Shown here in pieces: positions 26,303 to 35,373 of a stretch of 36,810 nucleotides of DNA; the stretch's first letter is position 1; each line of letters opens with the position of its first letter. The notes beneath the pieces are model-generated. The model had not been told where the DNA came from, made no database searches, and worked only from the letters and a program-made list of their open reading frames with translations. This stretch comes from Gammaproteobacteria bacterium (GTDB taxonomy: Bacteria > Pseudomonadota > Gammaproteobacteria > GCA-001735895), in assembly GCA_024638385.1 (NCBI GenBank), contig JAHEKJ010000025.1, positions 1-36,810 on the forward strand. Direction: 5' to 3'. A program made the position numbers and the translations under genes.

Positions 26303-27016
26303 ATGAACGATCAGGTCAAAATCAACTTCTTCGCGTCGACCCCGGAGCCATGCAGCTACCTGGAGAACCGCAAGGCCGTGAGCGCCTTCGCCAATCCCCA
26401 TATGGACATGGACATGGGCACCTATAACGAATTGATTCGACACGGGTTTCGTCGCTCGGGCGGCTATATTTACCGGCCGCACTGCCCGACCTGCCAGGAG
26501 TGTATCTCGGTGCGCATCCCGGTGCGCAAGCACCGCCAGTCGCGCAGCGAACGGCGCGTCATCCGGCGTAATTCCGATCTCGAGGTCGCGATCATCCCCG
26601 GGCGCTACCGCGACGAGCATTTCGACCTCTACCGCCGCTATATCAACGACCGCCACAACGAAGGCAGCATGGCCAACCCGTCGAAGGCGGATTACCATCG
26701 CTTCCTGATCTGCGACTGGACCGATACGCTGTTCTTCGAGTATCGCCACAACCGGATCCTGATCGCGGTCGCGGTCTGCGACGTGACCGACAGCGGCCTG
26801 TCGGCGGTTTACACCTTCTTCGACCCCGACCACGCCGCGCGCAGTCTCGGCCACTACGCGATCCTGACGCAGATTCACGAAACCCGCCTGCGCGATCTCG
26901 ATTACCTGTACCTGGGTTACTGGATCCGCGACTGCGCGAAGATGAGCTACAAGCGCCGCTACCGCCCGCTCGAGGCCTATCTCAACGACCAGTGGCTGCC
27001 CCTCGACCCTGTCTGA
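26303..27016 (+). CDS. bpt: Aspartate/glutamate leucyltransferase (N-end rule)
   Basis: A 237-aa protein of the bacterial Bpt/ATE family. It transfers Leu from leucyl-tRNA to proteins with N-terminal Asp or Glu, marking them for ClpS-ClpAP. The N-terminal ATE domain has PEPCSYLENRKAVSAFANP and the Cys-rich YIYRPHCPTCQECISVRIPV. The C-terminal GNAT-like domain has FFEYRHNRILIAVAVCDVTDSGLSAVYTFFDPD and YLYLGYWIRDCAKMSYK. In many gammaproteobacteria it sits by aat, clpS or infA; none is visible here. A repeat array begins 15 bp after the stop. Confidence 0.96.
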   Translation: MNDQVKINFFASTPEPCSYLENRKAVSAFANPHMDMDMGTYNELIRHGFRRSGGYIYRPHCPTCQECISVRIPVRKHRQSRSERRVIRRNSDLEVAIIPGRYRDEHFDLYRRYINDRHNEGSMANPSKADYHRFLICDWTDTLFFEYRHNRILIAVAVCDVTDSGLSAVYTFFDPDHAARSLGHYAILTQIHETRLRDLDYLYLGYWIRDCAKMSYKRRYRPLEAYLNDQWLPLDPV

Positions 27017-27030
27017 CTCACTGACTCAGC

Positions 27031-27279
27031 CGTCATTGCGAGGAGCGCCAGCGACGAAGCAATCTCCCGGACCTTGCCGTCATCGCGAGGAGCGCCAGCG
27101 ACGAAGCGATCTCCCGGACCTTGCCGTCATCGCGAGGAGCGCCAGCGACGAAGCGATCTCCCGGACCTTGCCGTCATCGCGAGGAGCGACAGCGACGAAG
27201 CGATCTCCCGGGATCGGGCAAGTACCAGGAGGTTGCTTCGGCCCGCGCGGCCGCTGGCCGCGCGGGCCTCGCAATGACG
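27031..27279. repeat. 47-bp tandem repeat array with inverted terminal copy
   Basis: Units start at 27031, 27078, 27125 and 27172, exactly 47 bp apart; the fourth is incomplete. Each begins CGTCATYGCGAGGAGCG and contains GCGACGAAGCRATCTCCCGG. After a short unique stretch, the complement of 27279-27228 is a further copy in inverse orientation (CGTCATTGCGAGG at its start, GAAGCAACCTCC at its end). Its centre is replaced by a perfect 13-bp hairpin. The array fills the gap between the convergent bpt and ampD genes and resembles REP-like elements seen in many proteobacteria. It has no spacers, so it is not CRISPR. Open frames through it are artefacts of the period. Confidence 0.9.
27240..27268. 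terminator. Strong hairpin inside the inverted repeat copy
   Basis: GGCCCGCGCGGCC (27240-27252), loop GCT, then GGCCGCGCGGGCC (27256-27268): a perfect 13-bp all-G+C stem. There is no U-run, so it is not a classic terminator. Its place between convergent genes suggests it blocks read-through or protects 3' ends. Confidence 0.45.
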
Positions 27280-27316
27280 TGCAGATTACGGGCCGCGGCG
27301 CCACCGCCGGGAATGG

Positions 27317-27868
27317 CTACAGCAAAGATCTGAGTTTCGACCAGTCGAATGCCGGGCCCGGGTCGGTCTTGCGGCCCGGCGCGATGTCGCTGTGACCGGT
27401 AACGGCATCGGGCCCGATCGCGGGATAGCGCGCGCGCAACGCGCCGATCAGGGCCGCGAGCCGCTCGTACTGCGCGTCTTCGTAGGCCAGCTCGTCGCAG
27501 CCTTCGAGTTCGATGCCGATCGAGAAGTCGTTGCAGGCCGGCTCACCGCGCCAGGTCGATGCACCCGCGTGCCAGGCGCGGTCGTCGAATGACACGAACT
27601 GGTGCAGCCCGCCGTCGCGCTCGATCAGGCAGTGCGCCGAGACCCGCATCTCGCAGATTTCGGCGAAATAGGGATGGCCTTCGGGATCGAGCCGATTGCA
27701 AAAAAAATCCGGCACATGGCCGCCACCGAACTCGCCGGGTGGTAAACTGATGCCGTGCACGACGACGAGTTTGATCGCGGTTTCGTCGGGCCTGGCGTCG
27801 AAGTTGGGCGACTCGTGCACCGCCGCCGAGCGTAGCCAGCCCGCGGCATCAATCGAAAGTTTCGTCAT
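27317..27868 (-). CDS. ampD: 1,6-anhydro-N-acetylmuramyl-L-alanine amidase AmpD
   Basis: A 183-aa protein, the same length as E. coli AmpD. It is a cytoplasmic zinc amidase that cuts the peptide off anhydro-muropeptides during cell-wall recycling. Zinc ligands by alignment are H38 (VVVHGISLPPGEFGGG), H159 and D169 (VTGHSDIAPGRKTDPGPAFDW). No signal peptide is present, as expected. ATG 27868 gives the family N-terminus; the frame stays open to 28030 but that part is antisense to rep. Loss of AmpD often induces AmpC beta-lactamase through AmpR, but no ampC or ampR is seen here. Confidence 0.95.
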   Translation of the reverse strand: MTKLSIDAAGWLRSAAVHESPNFDARPDETAIKLVVVHGISLPPGEFGGGHVPDFFCNRLDPEGHPYFAEICEMRVSAHCLIERDGGLHQFVSFDDRAWHAGASTWRGEPACNDFSIGIELEGCDELAYEDAQYERLAALIGALRARYPAIGPDAVTGHSDIAPGRKTDPGPAFDWSKLRSLL

Positions 27869-27926
27869 TCGGCCCGCCGGCTGAATCCGGGTAGTTTTAG
27901 CGTCAACGCAAGATAGTTTATCCACC

Positions 27927-29942
27927 TTGAAGCTGCAAGACCTCAACCCGCCGCAACGTCGCGCGGTGCAATGCATCGATCGGCCCTGCCTGGTGCTCGC
28001 CGGCGCCGGCAGCGGCAAGACCCGCGTCATCGCGCGGAAGATCGCCTGGCTGCTCGAGCAGGGTTACCGGCCGGGGCAGGTCTGCGCGCTGACCTTCACC
28101 AACAAGGCGGCGCGCGAGATGCAGCAGCGCTGCCGGCCGCCGGGCCGCAAGGGCTCCGGCTCGGGCCCGCGAATCTCGACCTTCCATACCCTCGGTCTCG
28201 GTATCCTGCAGCGCGAGGCGGGACACCTCGGCTATCGCCGGGGTTTCAGCATCATGGATGCGCGCGACGCCGAAACCTGCCTCGGCCAGCTCGCGTGGCG
28301 CGAGGTCGCCGACGCGGACAACCTGCGCCGGGCCCGTCACCGCATCAGCCGCTGGAAAAACGATTTCATCGACCCGGCGGCGGCCGCGGCCGCGGCCGAG
28401 GACGATCTCGACGCGGCCTTCGCGCGGCTCTACGCCGAGTATCAGCAGCAATTGCAGGCCTGCAACGCAATGGACTTCGACGACCTGATCGGACTGCCGG
28501 TGCGGCTGTTCCGCGCCGAGACCGAGGTACTGCACCGCTGGCAGAACCGGATCCGCTACCTGCTGGTCGACGAGTACCAGGATACGAGCACCAGCCAGTA
28601 CGAGCTGATCCGGCTGCTGTGCCGGGCCGGTAACGGCCTGACCGTGGTCGGCGACGACGATCAGTCGATCTATGCGTGGCGCGGCGCGCGGCCCGAGAAT
28701 ATTCGCCTCCTGCTCGACGACTTTCCCGATCTCGAGGTGATCAAGCTGGAGCAGAATTACCGCTCCAGCGGCCGCATCCTGCGCGCGGCGAATCACCTGA
28801 TCGCCAACAATGACCACCTGTTCGACAAGCAGCTATGGTCGGCGCGCGGCGACGGCGATCCGATCCGCGTGATGCCGTGCCGCAACGGCGACGACGAAGC
28901 CAGCCGGATCGCGGTCGACATCCTGGCGCGCGCGATGCACGAGGCGCTGCCGCTGCGTCGCATCGCGATACTCTACCGCAGCAACTTCCAGTCGCGCGTC
29001 TACGAAAAAGCCCTGCGCGATCATTCGATCCCCTACCAGGTCAGCGGCGGCCAGGCATTTTTCGAACGACGCGAAATCAAGGACATCCTCGCCTACCTGC
29101 GGCTCACGGTGAATCCCGACGACGATCCCGCGCTGCTGCGCATCGTCAACACGCCGCGCCGCGAGATCGGTGCGTCGACGATCCGGGCGCTGGCCGGCTA
29201 CGCCGCCGAGCGCCATCGCAGCCTCGGCGCCGCGCTCGGCGAAATCGGCCTGCGCGAACGCCTCGACCGGCGGGCCTGGCTGCGCCTGCAGACCTTCGCC
29301 GAGCTGATCGCGGAATTGCGCATAGCGGCCGGGCAAGCCGACGCGATGACGTTTTGCCGCGAGCTGATCGCGCACCTCGATTATCGCGAATGGCTCGACG
29401 AGACCTCGGGCTCGCGCAAGCAGGCCGAGGCCGCATACGAGAATCTCGACGAGCTGATCAGCTGGATCGGCAATTTGCAGGCGAGCCGCGACGACACCGG
29501 GCTCGAAGCGACGCTGTCGCACCTGTCGCTGATGTCGATTCTCGACAGCCAGAACGCGAAGCAGGAGCAGGAGGCGGTGCAGTTGATGACGCTGCACGCC
29601 TCCAAGGGCCTCGAGTTCGCGAAAGTGTACCTGGCCGGTTTCGAGGACGACTGCCTGCCGCACCATCACTCGCGCGATGCGGTCGCGATCGCCGAGGAAC
29701 GGCGCCTCGCCTACGTCGGTATCACCCGCGCCGAGTCCGGCCTGACGCTCAGCTATGCCAAGACGCGGCAGCGATACGGCGAATTGCAATCCTGCGATCC
29801 GAGCCGGTTTCTCTACGAATTGCCCGAGGCCGACCTCGACGGCGCCGAGCATACCGCGAGCCGGCTGTCCGACGACGAACGGGAGCAGCGCGACCTTGCG
29901 CGATTCGCCGACCTGAAGGCGTTGCTCGGCACCGCCGATTGA
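27927..29942 (+). CDS. rep: ATP-dependent DNA helicase Rep (UvrD/Rep superfamily 1)
   Basis: A 671-aa 3'-5' helicase; E. coli Rep has 673. It clears proteins ahead of the replisome. Motifs in order: Walker A AGAGSGKT (25-32), TFTNKAAREM, STFHTLGLGIL, LLVDEYQDTSTSQYEL, VVGDDDQSIYAWRGARPENI, KLEQNYRSSGRILRAA, LMTLHASKGLEF and EERRLAYVGITRAESGLTLS. GDDDQSIYAWRGARPEN and the C-terminal PSRFLYELPEADL match Rep better than UvrD. The start is TTG 27927 (MKLQDLNPPQRRAV), 58 bp from the divergent ampD. A TTG start is uncommon, but no better ATG lies ahead. Confidence 0.96.
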   Translation: MKLQDLNPPQRRAVQCIDRPCLVLAGAGSGKTRVIARKIAWLLEQGYRPGQVCALTFTNKAAREMQQRCRPPGRKGSGSGPRISTFHTLGLGILQREAGHLGYRRGFSIMDARDAETCLGQLAWREVADADNLRRARHRISRWKNDFIDPAAAAAAAEDDLDAAFARLYAEYQQQLQACNAMDFDDLIGLPVRLFRAETEVLHRWQNRIRYLLVDEYQDTSTSQYELIRLLCRAGNGLTVVGDDDQSIYAWRGARPENIRLLLDDFPDLEVIKLEQNYRSSGRILRAANHLIANNDHLFDKQLWSARGDGDPIRVMPCRNGDDEASRIAVDILARAMHEALPLRRIAILYRSNFQSRVYEKALRDHSIPYQVSGGQAFFERREIKDILAYLRLTVNPDDDPALLRIVNTPRREIGASTIRALAGYAAERHRSLGAALGEIGLRERLDRRAWLRLQTFAELIAELRIAAGQADAMTFCRELIAHLDYREWLDETSGSRKQAEAAYENLDELISWIGNLQASRDDTGLEATLSHLSLMSILDSQNAKQEQEAVQLMTLHASKGLEFAKVYLAGFEDDCLPHHHSRDAVAIAEERRLAYVGITRAESGLTLSYAKTRQRYGELQSCDPSRFLYELPEADLDGAEHTASRLSDDEREQRDLARFADLKALLGTAD

Positions 29943-29948
29943 AAGCCG

Positions 29949-30335
29949 CTACAGGCGCTCGAGTTCCCAGGTGCCGTAATAGCGGCGGCTTCCCTTGGAA
30001 TCCCAGGTGCCGACCAGCTGGCGGCCGCCGTCGATGACGTTCCAGAAACCGTCGCCGTAGTTACCCGAGGCGTGTTCCCACTGCAGGATGACGCGGTCGC
30101 CGCGCAGGCTGCCCTGCACCCACAAGGTATTGTCGAGCGCCGCACCGCGGACGAGATCGCCGTGCTGCGTGATCTGCATTCGCAAGTCGTTCTGGCTGAG
30201 GTTGCGGCCCTTGTCGATCCAGCGACCGTGGTAGATCCCGGTCAGGTCGATCGGTGCGGCGGATTGCGCCGGCGCGCCAAACGACAGGCCCTCGCCAACG
30301 GCGAGGGCCAGCAGCAGGGTCAGGGTGCGGGTCAT
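29949..30335 (-). CDS. Small exported protein of unknown function
   Basis: A 128-aa protein. The signal peptide is MTRTLTLLLALAVGEGLSFGAPAQSA with likely cleavage near AQSA. The mature part of about 100 residues is rich in Gly, Trp and Tyr and in beta-type alternation (IDLTGIYHGRWIDKG, VILQWEHASGNYGDGFWNVI, GTWELERL at the end), suggesting a small beta-barrel or lipocalin-like fold. I recognise no named family. It is convergent with rep (6 bp apart) and lies 36 bp after aapP on the same strand, so it may be a tail gene of the aap transcript. Confidence 0.65.
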   Translation of the reverse strand: MTRTLTLLLALAVGEGLSFGAPAQSAAPIDLTGIYHGRWIDKGRNLSQNDLRMQITQHGDLVRGAALDNTLWVQGSLRGDRVILQWEHASGNYGDGFWNVIDGGRQLVGTWDSKGSRRYYGTWELERL

Positions 30336-30371
30336 CCGGTTTGGCGAACCCCGGAGCCGTTTGCGGCCGGT

Positions 30372-31163
30372 TCAGTGTGCCAGGATCTGGCTCAGGAACA
30401 GCTGGGTGCGTTCGTGCTGCGGGTTGTCGAAAAATTCATGCGGCTCGTTCTGCTCGATGATCTCGCCGCCGTCCATGAAAATGACGCGGTTGGCAACGGT
30501 CTTGGCGAAGCCCATCTCGTGGGTCACGCAGAGCATCGTCATGCCTTCGTGCGCGAGTTCGATCATGACGTCGAGCACTTCCTTGATCATCTCGGGGTCA
30601 AGCGCCGAGGTCGGCTCGTCGAACAGCATGATGCGCGGGTTCATGCACAGCGAGCGCGCGATCGCGACGCGCTGCTGCTGGCCGCCCGATAGCTGGCCGG
30701 GGAACTTGTTCGCCTGCTCGGGAATCTTGACACGCTTGAGGTACTTCATCGCGGTTTCCTCGGCTTCCTTGCGCGGTAACTGCTTGACCCAGATCGGCGC
30801 CAGCGTGCAGTTCTCGAGCACGGTCAGGTGCGGGAACAGGTTGAAGTGCTGGAACACCATGCCGACTTCGCGGCGGATCTCGGCGATGTTCTTGAGATCG
30901 TTGGTCAGCTCGACGCCGTCGACGATGATCTGTCCCTGCTGGTGCTCCTCGAGCCGGTTGATGCAGCGAATCAGCGTCGACTTGCCCGAACCCGACGGTC
31001 CGCAGATGACGATGCGCTCACCGCGGTTGACCTCGAGATTGACGTTCTTGAGCACGTGGAACGAACCGTACCACTTGTGCATGTCCTTGATTTCGATGAC
31101 GACCTCGTCGGAAACCTCGAGGTCGGCTGCCTTGATTTCGAGTTCGGCTTCTGGAGTGCTCAT
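30372..31163 (-). CDS. aapP: General L-amino-acid ABC transporter ATP-binding protein
   Basis: A 263-aa ATPase. Walker A is GPSGSGKST (residues 55-63), the signature is [15 protein letters not shown], Walker B is [14 protein letters not shown], and the switch His is in [27 protein letters not shown] is typical of polar amino-acid importers (PAAT family). The N-terminal extension of about 20 acidic residues resembles AapP/BztD. The start is ATG 31163 with AGGGTAA upstream. It is the last gene of aapJQMP and powers the AapQ-AapM channel. Confidence 0.95.
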   Translation of the reverse strand: MSTPEAELEIKAADLEVSDEVVIEIKDMHKWYGSFHVLKNVNLEVNRGERIVICGPSGSGKSTLIRCINRLEEHQQGQIIVDGVELTNDLKNIAEIRREVGMVFQHFNLFPHLTVLENCTLAPIWVKQLPRKEAEETAMKYLKRVKIPEQANKFPGQLSGGQQQRVAIARSLCMNPRIMLFDEPTSALDPEMIKEVLDVMIELAHEGMTMLCVTHEMGFAKTVANRVIFMDGGEIIEQNEPHEFFDNPQHERTQLFLSQILAH

Positions 31164-31177
31164 GGCGTTACCCTGGG

Positions 31178-32320
31178 TTAGTGTCCGGTATGGAGTTTCT
31201 TCTCGAGATAGAGCGAATAGCGCGCCATCGCGAAGCAGGACACGAAGAAAAAGATCGCGACGAAGACGTAGACCTCGGTCGAAAGCCCCTGCCACTTGGT
31301 GTCGGCCAGCGACGCGCGGCCGACGCCGAGCGGATCGAGCAGGCCGATGATGATGACCAGCGTCGTATCCTTGTACAGGCCGATGAAGGTATTGACGATG
31401 CCCGGAATCGAAATCTTCAGCGCCTGCGGCAGAATGATCAGCCGCATCGATTGCCAGTACTTGAGCCCCATCGCGTCGGCGGCTTCCTGCTGGCCCTTGG
31501 GCAGCGCCTGCAGGCCGCCGCGGACGACCTCGGCGATGTAGGCCGACGAGAACAGCGTGACCATGATCAGCACCCGCAACAGCAGGTCGAAGGTCGTGCC
31601 CGGCGGCAGGAAGTAGTTCAGCATCGTCGAGGCGACGAACAGCAGCGTGATCAGCGGCACGCCGCGAATGAATTCGATGAACGAGACGCAGACGATGCGC
31701 ACTGCCGGCAGGTGCGACTGGCGGCCGAGCGCGAGGCAGATGCCGATCGGCAAGGAGCCGACGATGCCGGTCACGCCGATCACGAGCGTCAGCATGAAGC
31801 CGCCGAACAGGTTGGTCGGCACCGGCTGGAGGCCGAGTCCGCCAATCAGCAGCCAGCATATGATCACTGGCGTCGCCAGCGAATACCACAAACCCCATTT
31901 ACGGTAAGGCACGTGGTCGAAAAGCACCGGCACCAATGCCGCCAGCATCATGATGAACGCCAGGTTCACGCGCCAGCGCAGTTCGACCGGGTAGAAGCCG
32001 TAGACGAACAGCTCGAAGCGGTGGCCGATGAACGCCCAGCAGGCGCCGCGCGCGCCGCCGAGCTCGGCGTCCATGATGGCGCGACACTCGTCGCGCGACC
32101 CGGCATTGTAAACGGCGTTTAAAAACAGCCAGTCCAGCATCGGCGGGATGATCACGTAAAGGAAGTATATCGTCACCACGGTGATGACGAAATTCATCCG
32201 GGTCGACAGCAGGTTGTGGTAGACCCAGCCCCACACGCCGACTTCGGTGCGCGGCGGCGGCAGGTCCGGGTATTCCCCGGGCTCGTGGTTGGCGGTCGTG
32301 GTCAGGTTTGCGCTGCTCAT
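31178..32320 (-). CDS. aapM: General L-amino-acid ABC transporter permease AapM
   Basis: A 380-aa inner-membrane protein. The long N-terminal half with two or three spans and a periplasmic loop with cysteines ([19 protein letters not shown]) is characteristic of AapM/BztC. The C-terminal permease domain has the EAA-type loop ([23 protein letters not shown]). [15 protein letters not shown] is the PAAT signature. It starts one base after the aapQ stop (TAACATG), so it is translationally coupled, and ends 14 bp before aapP. Confidence 0.95.
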   Translation of the reverse strand: MSSANLTTTANHEPGEYPDLPPPRTEVGVWGWVYHNLLSTRMNFVITVVTIYFLYVIIPPMLDWLFLNAVYNAGSRDECRAIMDAELGGARGACWAFIGHRFELFVYGFYPVELRWRVNLAFIMMLAALVPVLFDHVPYRKWGLWYSLATPVIICWLLIGGLGLQPVPTNLFGGFMLTLVIGVTGIVGSLPIGICLALGRQSHLPAVRIVCVSFIEFIRGVPLITLLFVASTMLNYFLPPGTTFDLLLRVLIMVTLFSSAYIAEVVRGGLQALPKGQQEAADAMGLKYWQSMRLIILPQALKISIPGIVNTFIGLYKDTTLVIIIGLLDPLGVGRASLADTKWQGLSTEVYVFVAIFFFVSCFAMARYSLYLEKKLHTGH

Positions 32321-32321
32321 G

Positions 32322-33524
32322 TTACCGCTCCACCAGTTTCATTTTCTTGTTGTACCAGTTCATGAACGCCGATATCAGCAGCGAGAAGAACAGGTACAGG
32401 CCGAGCACGATCGTCATGCATTCCATCTCGCGCCCGGTCTGGTTAAGCGAGATGCCGCCGATCGTCGCGACGATGTCCATGTAGCCGATCGCGATTGCGA
32501 GCGACGAATTCTTGGTCAGGTTCAGGTACTGGCTCGACAGCGGCGGGATGATCACGCGCAGCGCCTGCGGAATGATGACGAGTTGCATCGTCCGCCGCGG
32601 CATTATCCCGAGCGCGAAGGCCGCCTCGGTCTGGCCGTGGCTGATCGCCTGGATGCCGGCGCGCACGATTTCGGCGATAAACGCCGCCGTATAAAACGCC
32701 AGCGCCACGGTCAGCGCCACGAACTCGGGCCGTAACACGAGACCGCCCTTGAAGTTGAAACCCTTGAGTTCGGCGTATTCCCAGGTCAGCGGAGCGCCGG
32801 TGATCAGAAACACGAGAATCGGGAAGCCGACAATAGCGCCGAGCCCGATCAGGAAAACGGGATAAATTTTACCGGTGTCATCCTGTATCCGCTTGGCGTA
32901 GCGCCGAAACCACCAGGTAAACGCGATACCGACAATAAACGCGATAAGTACCGCCCACATCGCGGGTTCGAACAGGGGTTTGGGCGTATAGAATCCGCGA
33001 TTTGTCAGGAATAGCGTGCCGTCGAAGGCCATCATCGCGTTTTTCGGCACCGGCAGCGTGTTGACGATGATGCCGTGCACCAGCAGGATGTGCAGCAAGA
33101 CCGGGACGTTGCGAACGTATTCGATATAGACGTAGACGACGCGGTTGATCAACCAGTTGGTCGACAGCCGCAGCACGCCGAGAATGAAGCCGACGATGGT
33201 CGCGAGGATGATGCCGACAAACGCGACCAGCAGGGTATTGATGATGCCGACGATCGCCGCCCGCCAGTGCGGGCTCCGCGAGTCGTACTCGATCAGCGTC
33301 TGGTTGATGTCGTAATTCGACGGCTGGAACAGGAAAGAAAAGCTGTAGCCCTTGCCGATGGTCTCGAGATTGACCACCGCGTTGCGCACGATGTAGGCGA
33401 TGAACGCGAACAGCAGCGCGATCGTGACGACCTGGATGAAGACCGAACGCAGTTCCTTGTCGTAGATCAGCCGGTAAAAAAACGGCTGACTGTCGGCCGT
33501 CGAAGAGGCGGTTGTCGTGCTCAT
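32322..33524 (-). CDS. aapQ: General L-amino-acid ABC transporter permease AapQ
   Basis: A 400-aa protein from ATG 33524 (MSTTTASSTADSQPFFYRLIY), with GGGTGG just upstream; the GTG three codons earlier is less likely. It has about eight spans with a wide insert in the middle, typical of AapQ/BztB. YIEYVRNVPVLLHILL and EIVRAGIQAISHGQTEAAFALG are the PAAT-type permease signature and ATPase-contact loop. It forms the channel with AapM. A strong hairpin separates it from aapJ. Confidence 0.95.
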   Translation of the reverse strand: MSTTTASSTADSQPFFYRLIYDKELRSVFIQVVTIALLFAFIAYIVRNAVVNLETIGKGYSFSFLFQPSNYDINQTLIEYDSRSPHWRAAIVGIINTLLVAFVGIILATIVGFILGVLRLSTNWLINRVVYVYIEYVRNVPVLLHILLVHGIIVNTLPVPKNAMMAFDGTLFLTNRGFYTPKPLFEPAMWAVLIAFIVGIAFTWWFRRYAKRIQDDTGKIYPVFLIGLGAIVGFPILVFLITGAPLTWEYAELKGFNFKGGLVLRPEFVALTVALAFYTAAFIAEIVRAGIQAISHGQTEAAFALGIMPRRTMQLVIIPQALRVIIPPLSSQYLNLTKNSSLAIAIGYMDIVATIGGISLNQTGREMECMTIVLGLYLFFSLLISAFMNWYNKKMKLVER

Positions 33525-33598
33525 GACGGCCACCCGGATGCTGCCGCAGAATGATACATGTCCCCTCTACCCCCGTGTCAATACTTCCGCCGTTAACA

Positions 33599-33624
33599 CC
33601 GGCGGCCGCTCGCGCGGCCGCCGG
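33599..33624 (-). promoter_or_regulatory. Intercistronic hairpin between aapJ and aapQ
   Basis: CCGGCGGCCGC (33599-33609), a 4-base loop, then GCGGCCGCCGG (33614-33624): a perfect 11-bp G+C stem 15 bp past the aapJ stop. No U-run follows. Such hairpins after binding-protein genes commonly stabilise the upstream mRNA or reduce read-through, so the binding protein exceeds the membrane parts. Confidence 0.6.
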
Positions 33625-33638
33625 CAGAAGTCAACGGA

Positions 33639-34667
33639 TTAACGAACCGGCGGGGCGTACAGGATTCCGCCGTTGGTCCATTGGGCGTTCAGACCGCGGG
33701 CCAGACCCAGCGGCGTGTTGACGCCGATATTGCGCTCGAAGATCTCGCCGTAGTTGCCGACCGCGGAAATCGCGCGCATGGCCCACTGCTTGTCGAGGCC
33801 GATCATCGAACCGAAATCACCCTCGGTGCCGACGATGCGGTTGATGTTGGGATTGCTCCCGGCCTTGGCCGCATGCTGCTTGACGTTGCCCTGGGTAACG
33901 CCCATTTCCTCGGCTTCGATCAGCGCGTACAGGACCCAGCGGGTCACGTCGGCCCACTGATCGTCACCCTGGCGCACGGCCGGTCCGAGTGGCTCCTTGG
34001 AGATGATCTCGGGCAGGATGATGTGCGCGTTGGGATGATCGAAAGTCGAGCGGGTCGCGGCGAGGCCCGAGGCGTCTGTCGTGTAGACGTCGCAACGGCC
34101 GGCCAGGTAGTTGACCTGCCCTTCCTCGTTGGTCTCGATCGTCACCGGCTCGTAGTTCATGTTGTTGGCGCGGAAATAGTCGGCCAGGTTGAGTTCGGTT
34201 GTGGTGCCGGTCTGGATGCAGACCGATGCGCCGTCGAGTTGCTTGGCCGAGGTTACGCCGAGCGCCTTGGGCACGAGAAAGCCCTGGCCGTCGTAATAGT
34301 TGACGCCGAGGAAAGTCAGCTTGAGGTCGGCGTCGCGGCTCATCGTGATCGTCGTATTACGATACAGCAGGTCGCCTTCGCCCGAGTTCAGCACGGTGAA
34401 GCGCGTCTTGCCGGTGGTCGGTACGAACTTGACCTTGTTCGGATCACCGAGCACGGCGGCGGCGGTCGCGCGGCAAAAATCGACGTCGAAGCCTTCCCAG
34501 CGACCGGCGTCGTTGGGCGCGGCGAAGCCGGGCACGCCGGTGGTTACCACGCAGTTCAGCTCACCGCGGGCCTTCACGTCTTGAAGGGTACCCGCGTTGG
34601 CCACCCCGGTGGCAGACGCAAAGGTTGCAACGGCTGCAGATACTGCCAGCGTTTTGAAAAGTTTCAT
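33639..34667 (-). CDS. aapJ: General L-amino-acid ABC transporter substrate-binding protein
   Basis: A 342-aa periplasmic protein. The signal peptide MKLFKTLAVSAAVATFASAT GVANA is cleaved before GTLQDVKARG. The SBP_bac_3 fold is shown by LNCVVTTGVPGFAAPNDAGRWEGFDVDFCRATAAAV, GEGDLLYRNTTITMSRD and QLDGASVCIQTGTTTELNLADYF. The length and the C-terminal block IGLDKQWAMRAISAVGNYGEIFERNIG are those of AapJ/BztA, which bind a wide range of L-amino acids. GGAGAGAG precedes the ATG. It is first in the aapJQMP operon. Confidence 0.95.
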   Translation of the reverse strand: MKLFKTLAVSAAVATFASATGVANAGTLQDVKARGELNCVVTTGVPGFAAPNDAGRWEGFDVDFCRATAAAVLGDPNKVKFVPTTGKTRFTVLNSGEGDLLYRNTTITMSRDADLKLTFLGVNYYDGQGFLVPKALGVTSAKQLDGASVCIQTGTTTELNLADYFRANNMNYEPVTIETNEEGQVNYLAGRCDVYTTDASGLAATRSTFDHPNAHIILPEIISKEPLGPAVRQGDDQWADVTRWVLYALIEAEEMGVTQGNVKQHAAKAGSNPNINRIVGTEGDFGSMIGLDKQWAMRAISAVGNYGEIFERNIGVNTPLGLARGLNAQWTNGGILYAPPVR

Positions 34668-34884
34668 GGGTCACTCTCTCCAGTTGTTATTTCTGTCAAT
34701 GCAGTGTCGGCGCGGTTTGGTGGGGCTGCTCGCCCTTTATTCTGGCCACGCGGACGATTCGGGAGTTTGTTTGATATCCTCCGTGCGGGGAAAGTAACAT
34801 AACCGCGGCCCGGAGCCAAGGTCTCGAGCGACTGGCGGTAACGCCGGATTCACGCGCCACGCCGCGGCTTTGACGGAGATTGTC
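34668..34884. other. Divergent intergenic region of aapJ and the acetyltransferase gene
   Basis: About 217 bp that must carry both promoters. On the aapJ strand a TTGACA hexamer lies about 30 nt before the ATG, but no fitting -10 follows within the leader. No operator palindrome was recognised. Confidence 0.3.
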
Positions 34885-35373
34885 ATGATCCGTGAAATGC
34901 GTCACGGCGACGCCGATGCGGTGCTCGAAATTTATCGCCTCGGGCTCGACACCGGCGAAGCATCGTTCGAAACCGAGGTGCCGGCCTGGCTCGTCTGGGA
35001 CCGGAAATATCACCCGTTTTGTCGCCTGGTTTACGCGCGTGACGAGCGCGTGCTCGGCTGGGCCGCGCTATCGCCGGTGTCGGCGCGTGACTGCTACCGT
35101 GGAGTCGCCGAGGTCAGCATCTACGTCGATACCGGGCATCGCGGCGCCGGCATCGGCAACCGGCTGATGGCGGCGCTGATCGAAACCTCCGAGGAATATG
35201 GAATCTGGACGCTGAACTCGTCGATCTTTGCCGACAACCGGGCGACCCAGCGGCTGCACCTGCGCCACGGTTTTCGCGAGGTCGGGTATCGCGAGCGGAT
35301 TGCGCAGCACCACGGCCGCTGGCGCGATACGCTGCTGCTCGAGCGCCGTTCGCGCCGGGTCGGCGTTAGTTGA
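34885..35373 (+). CDS. GNAT N-acetyltransferase, phosphinothricin/amino-acid acetyltransferase type
   Basis: A 162-aa protein from ATG 34885 with GGAG 6 nt upstream; the frame opens at TTG 34870. Acetyl-CoA motif A is VSIYVDTGHRGAGIGNRLMAALI, followed by NSSIFADNRATQRLHLRHGFREVGYRERIAQHHGRWRDTLLLERR. The latter is typical of the PAT/MnaT subgroup, which acetylates small amines such as methionine derivatives or phosphinothricin. The substrate here is unknown. Its 3' end overlaps the convergent GGDEF-EAL gene by 8 bp. Confidence 0.88.
   Translation: MIREMRHGDADAVLEIYRLGLDTGEASFETEVPAWLVWDRKYHPFCRLVYARDERVLGWAALSPVSARDCYRGVAEVSIYVDTGHRGAGIGNRLMAALIETSEEYGIWTLNSSIFADNRATQRLHLRHGFREVGYRERIAQHHGRWRDTLLLERRSRRVGVS

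Noticed and set aside
27031-27220. Possible CRISPR array
   Set aside because: The 47-bp units are contiguous with no variable spacers, and no cas genes are present.
27036-27395. Several repetitive peptides encoded through the repeat array (REERQRRSDLP-type)
   Set aside because: They are produced by the 47-bp period in each frame, have no ribosome sites and overlap non-coding repeats.
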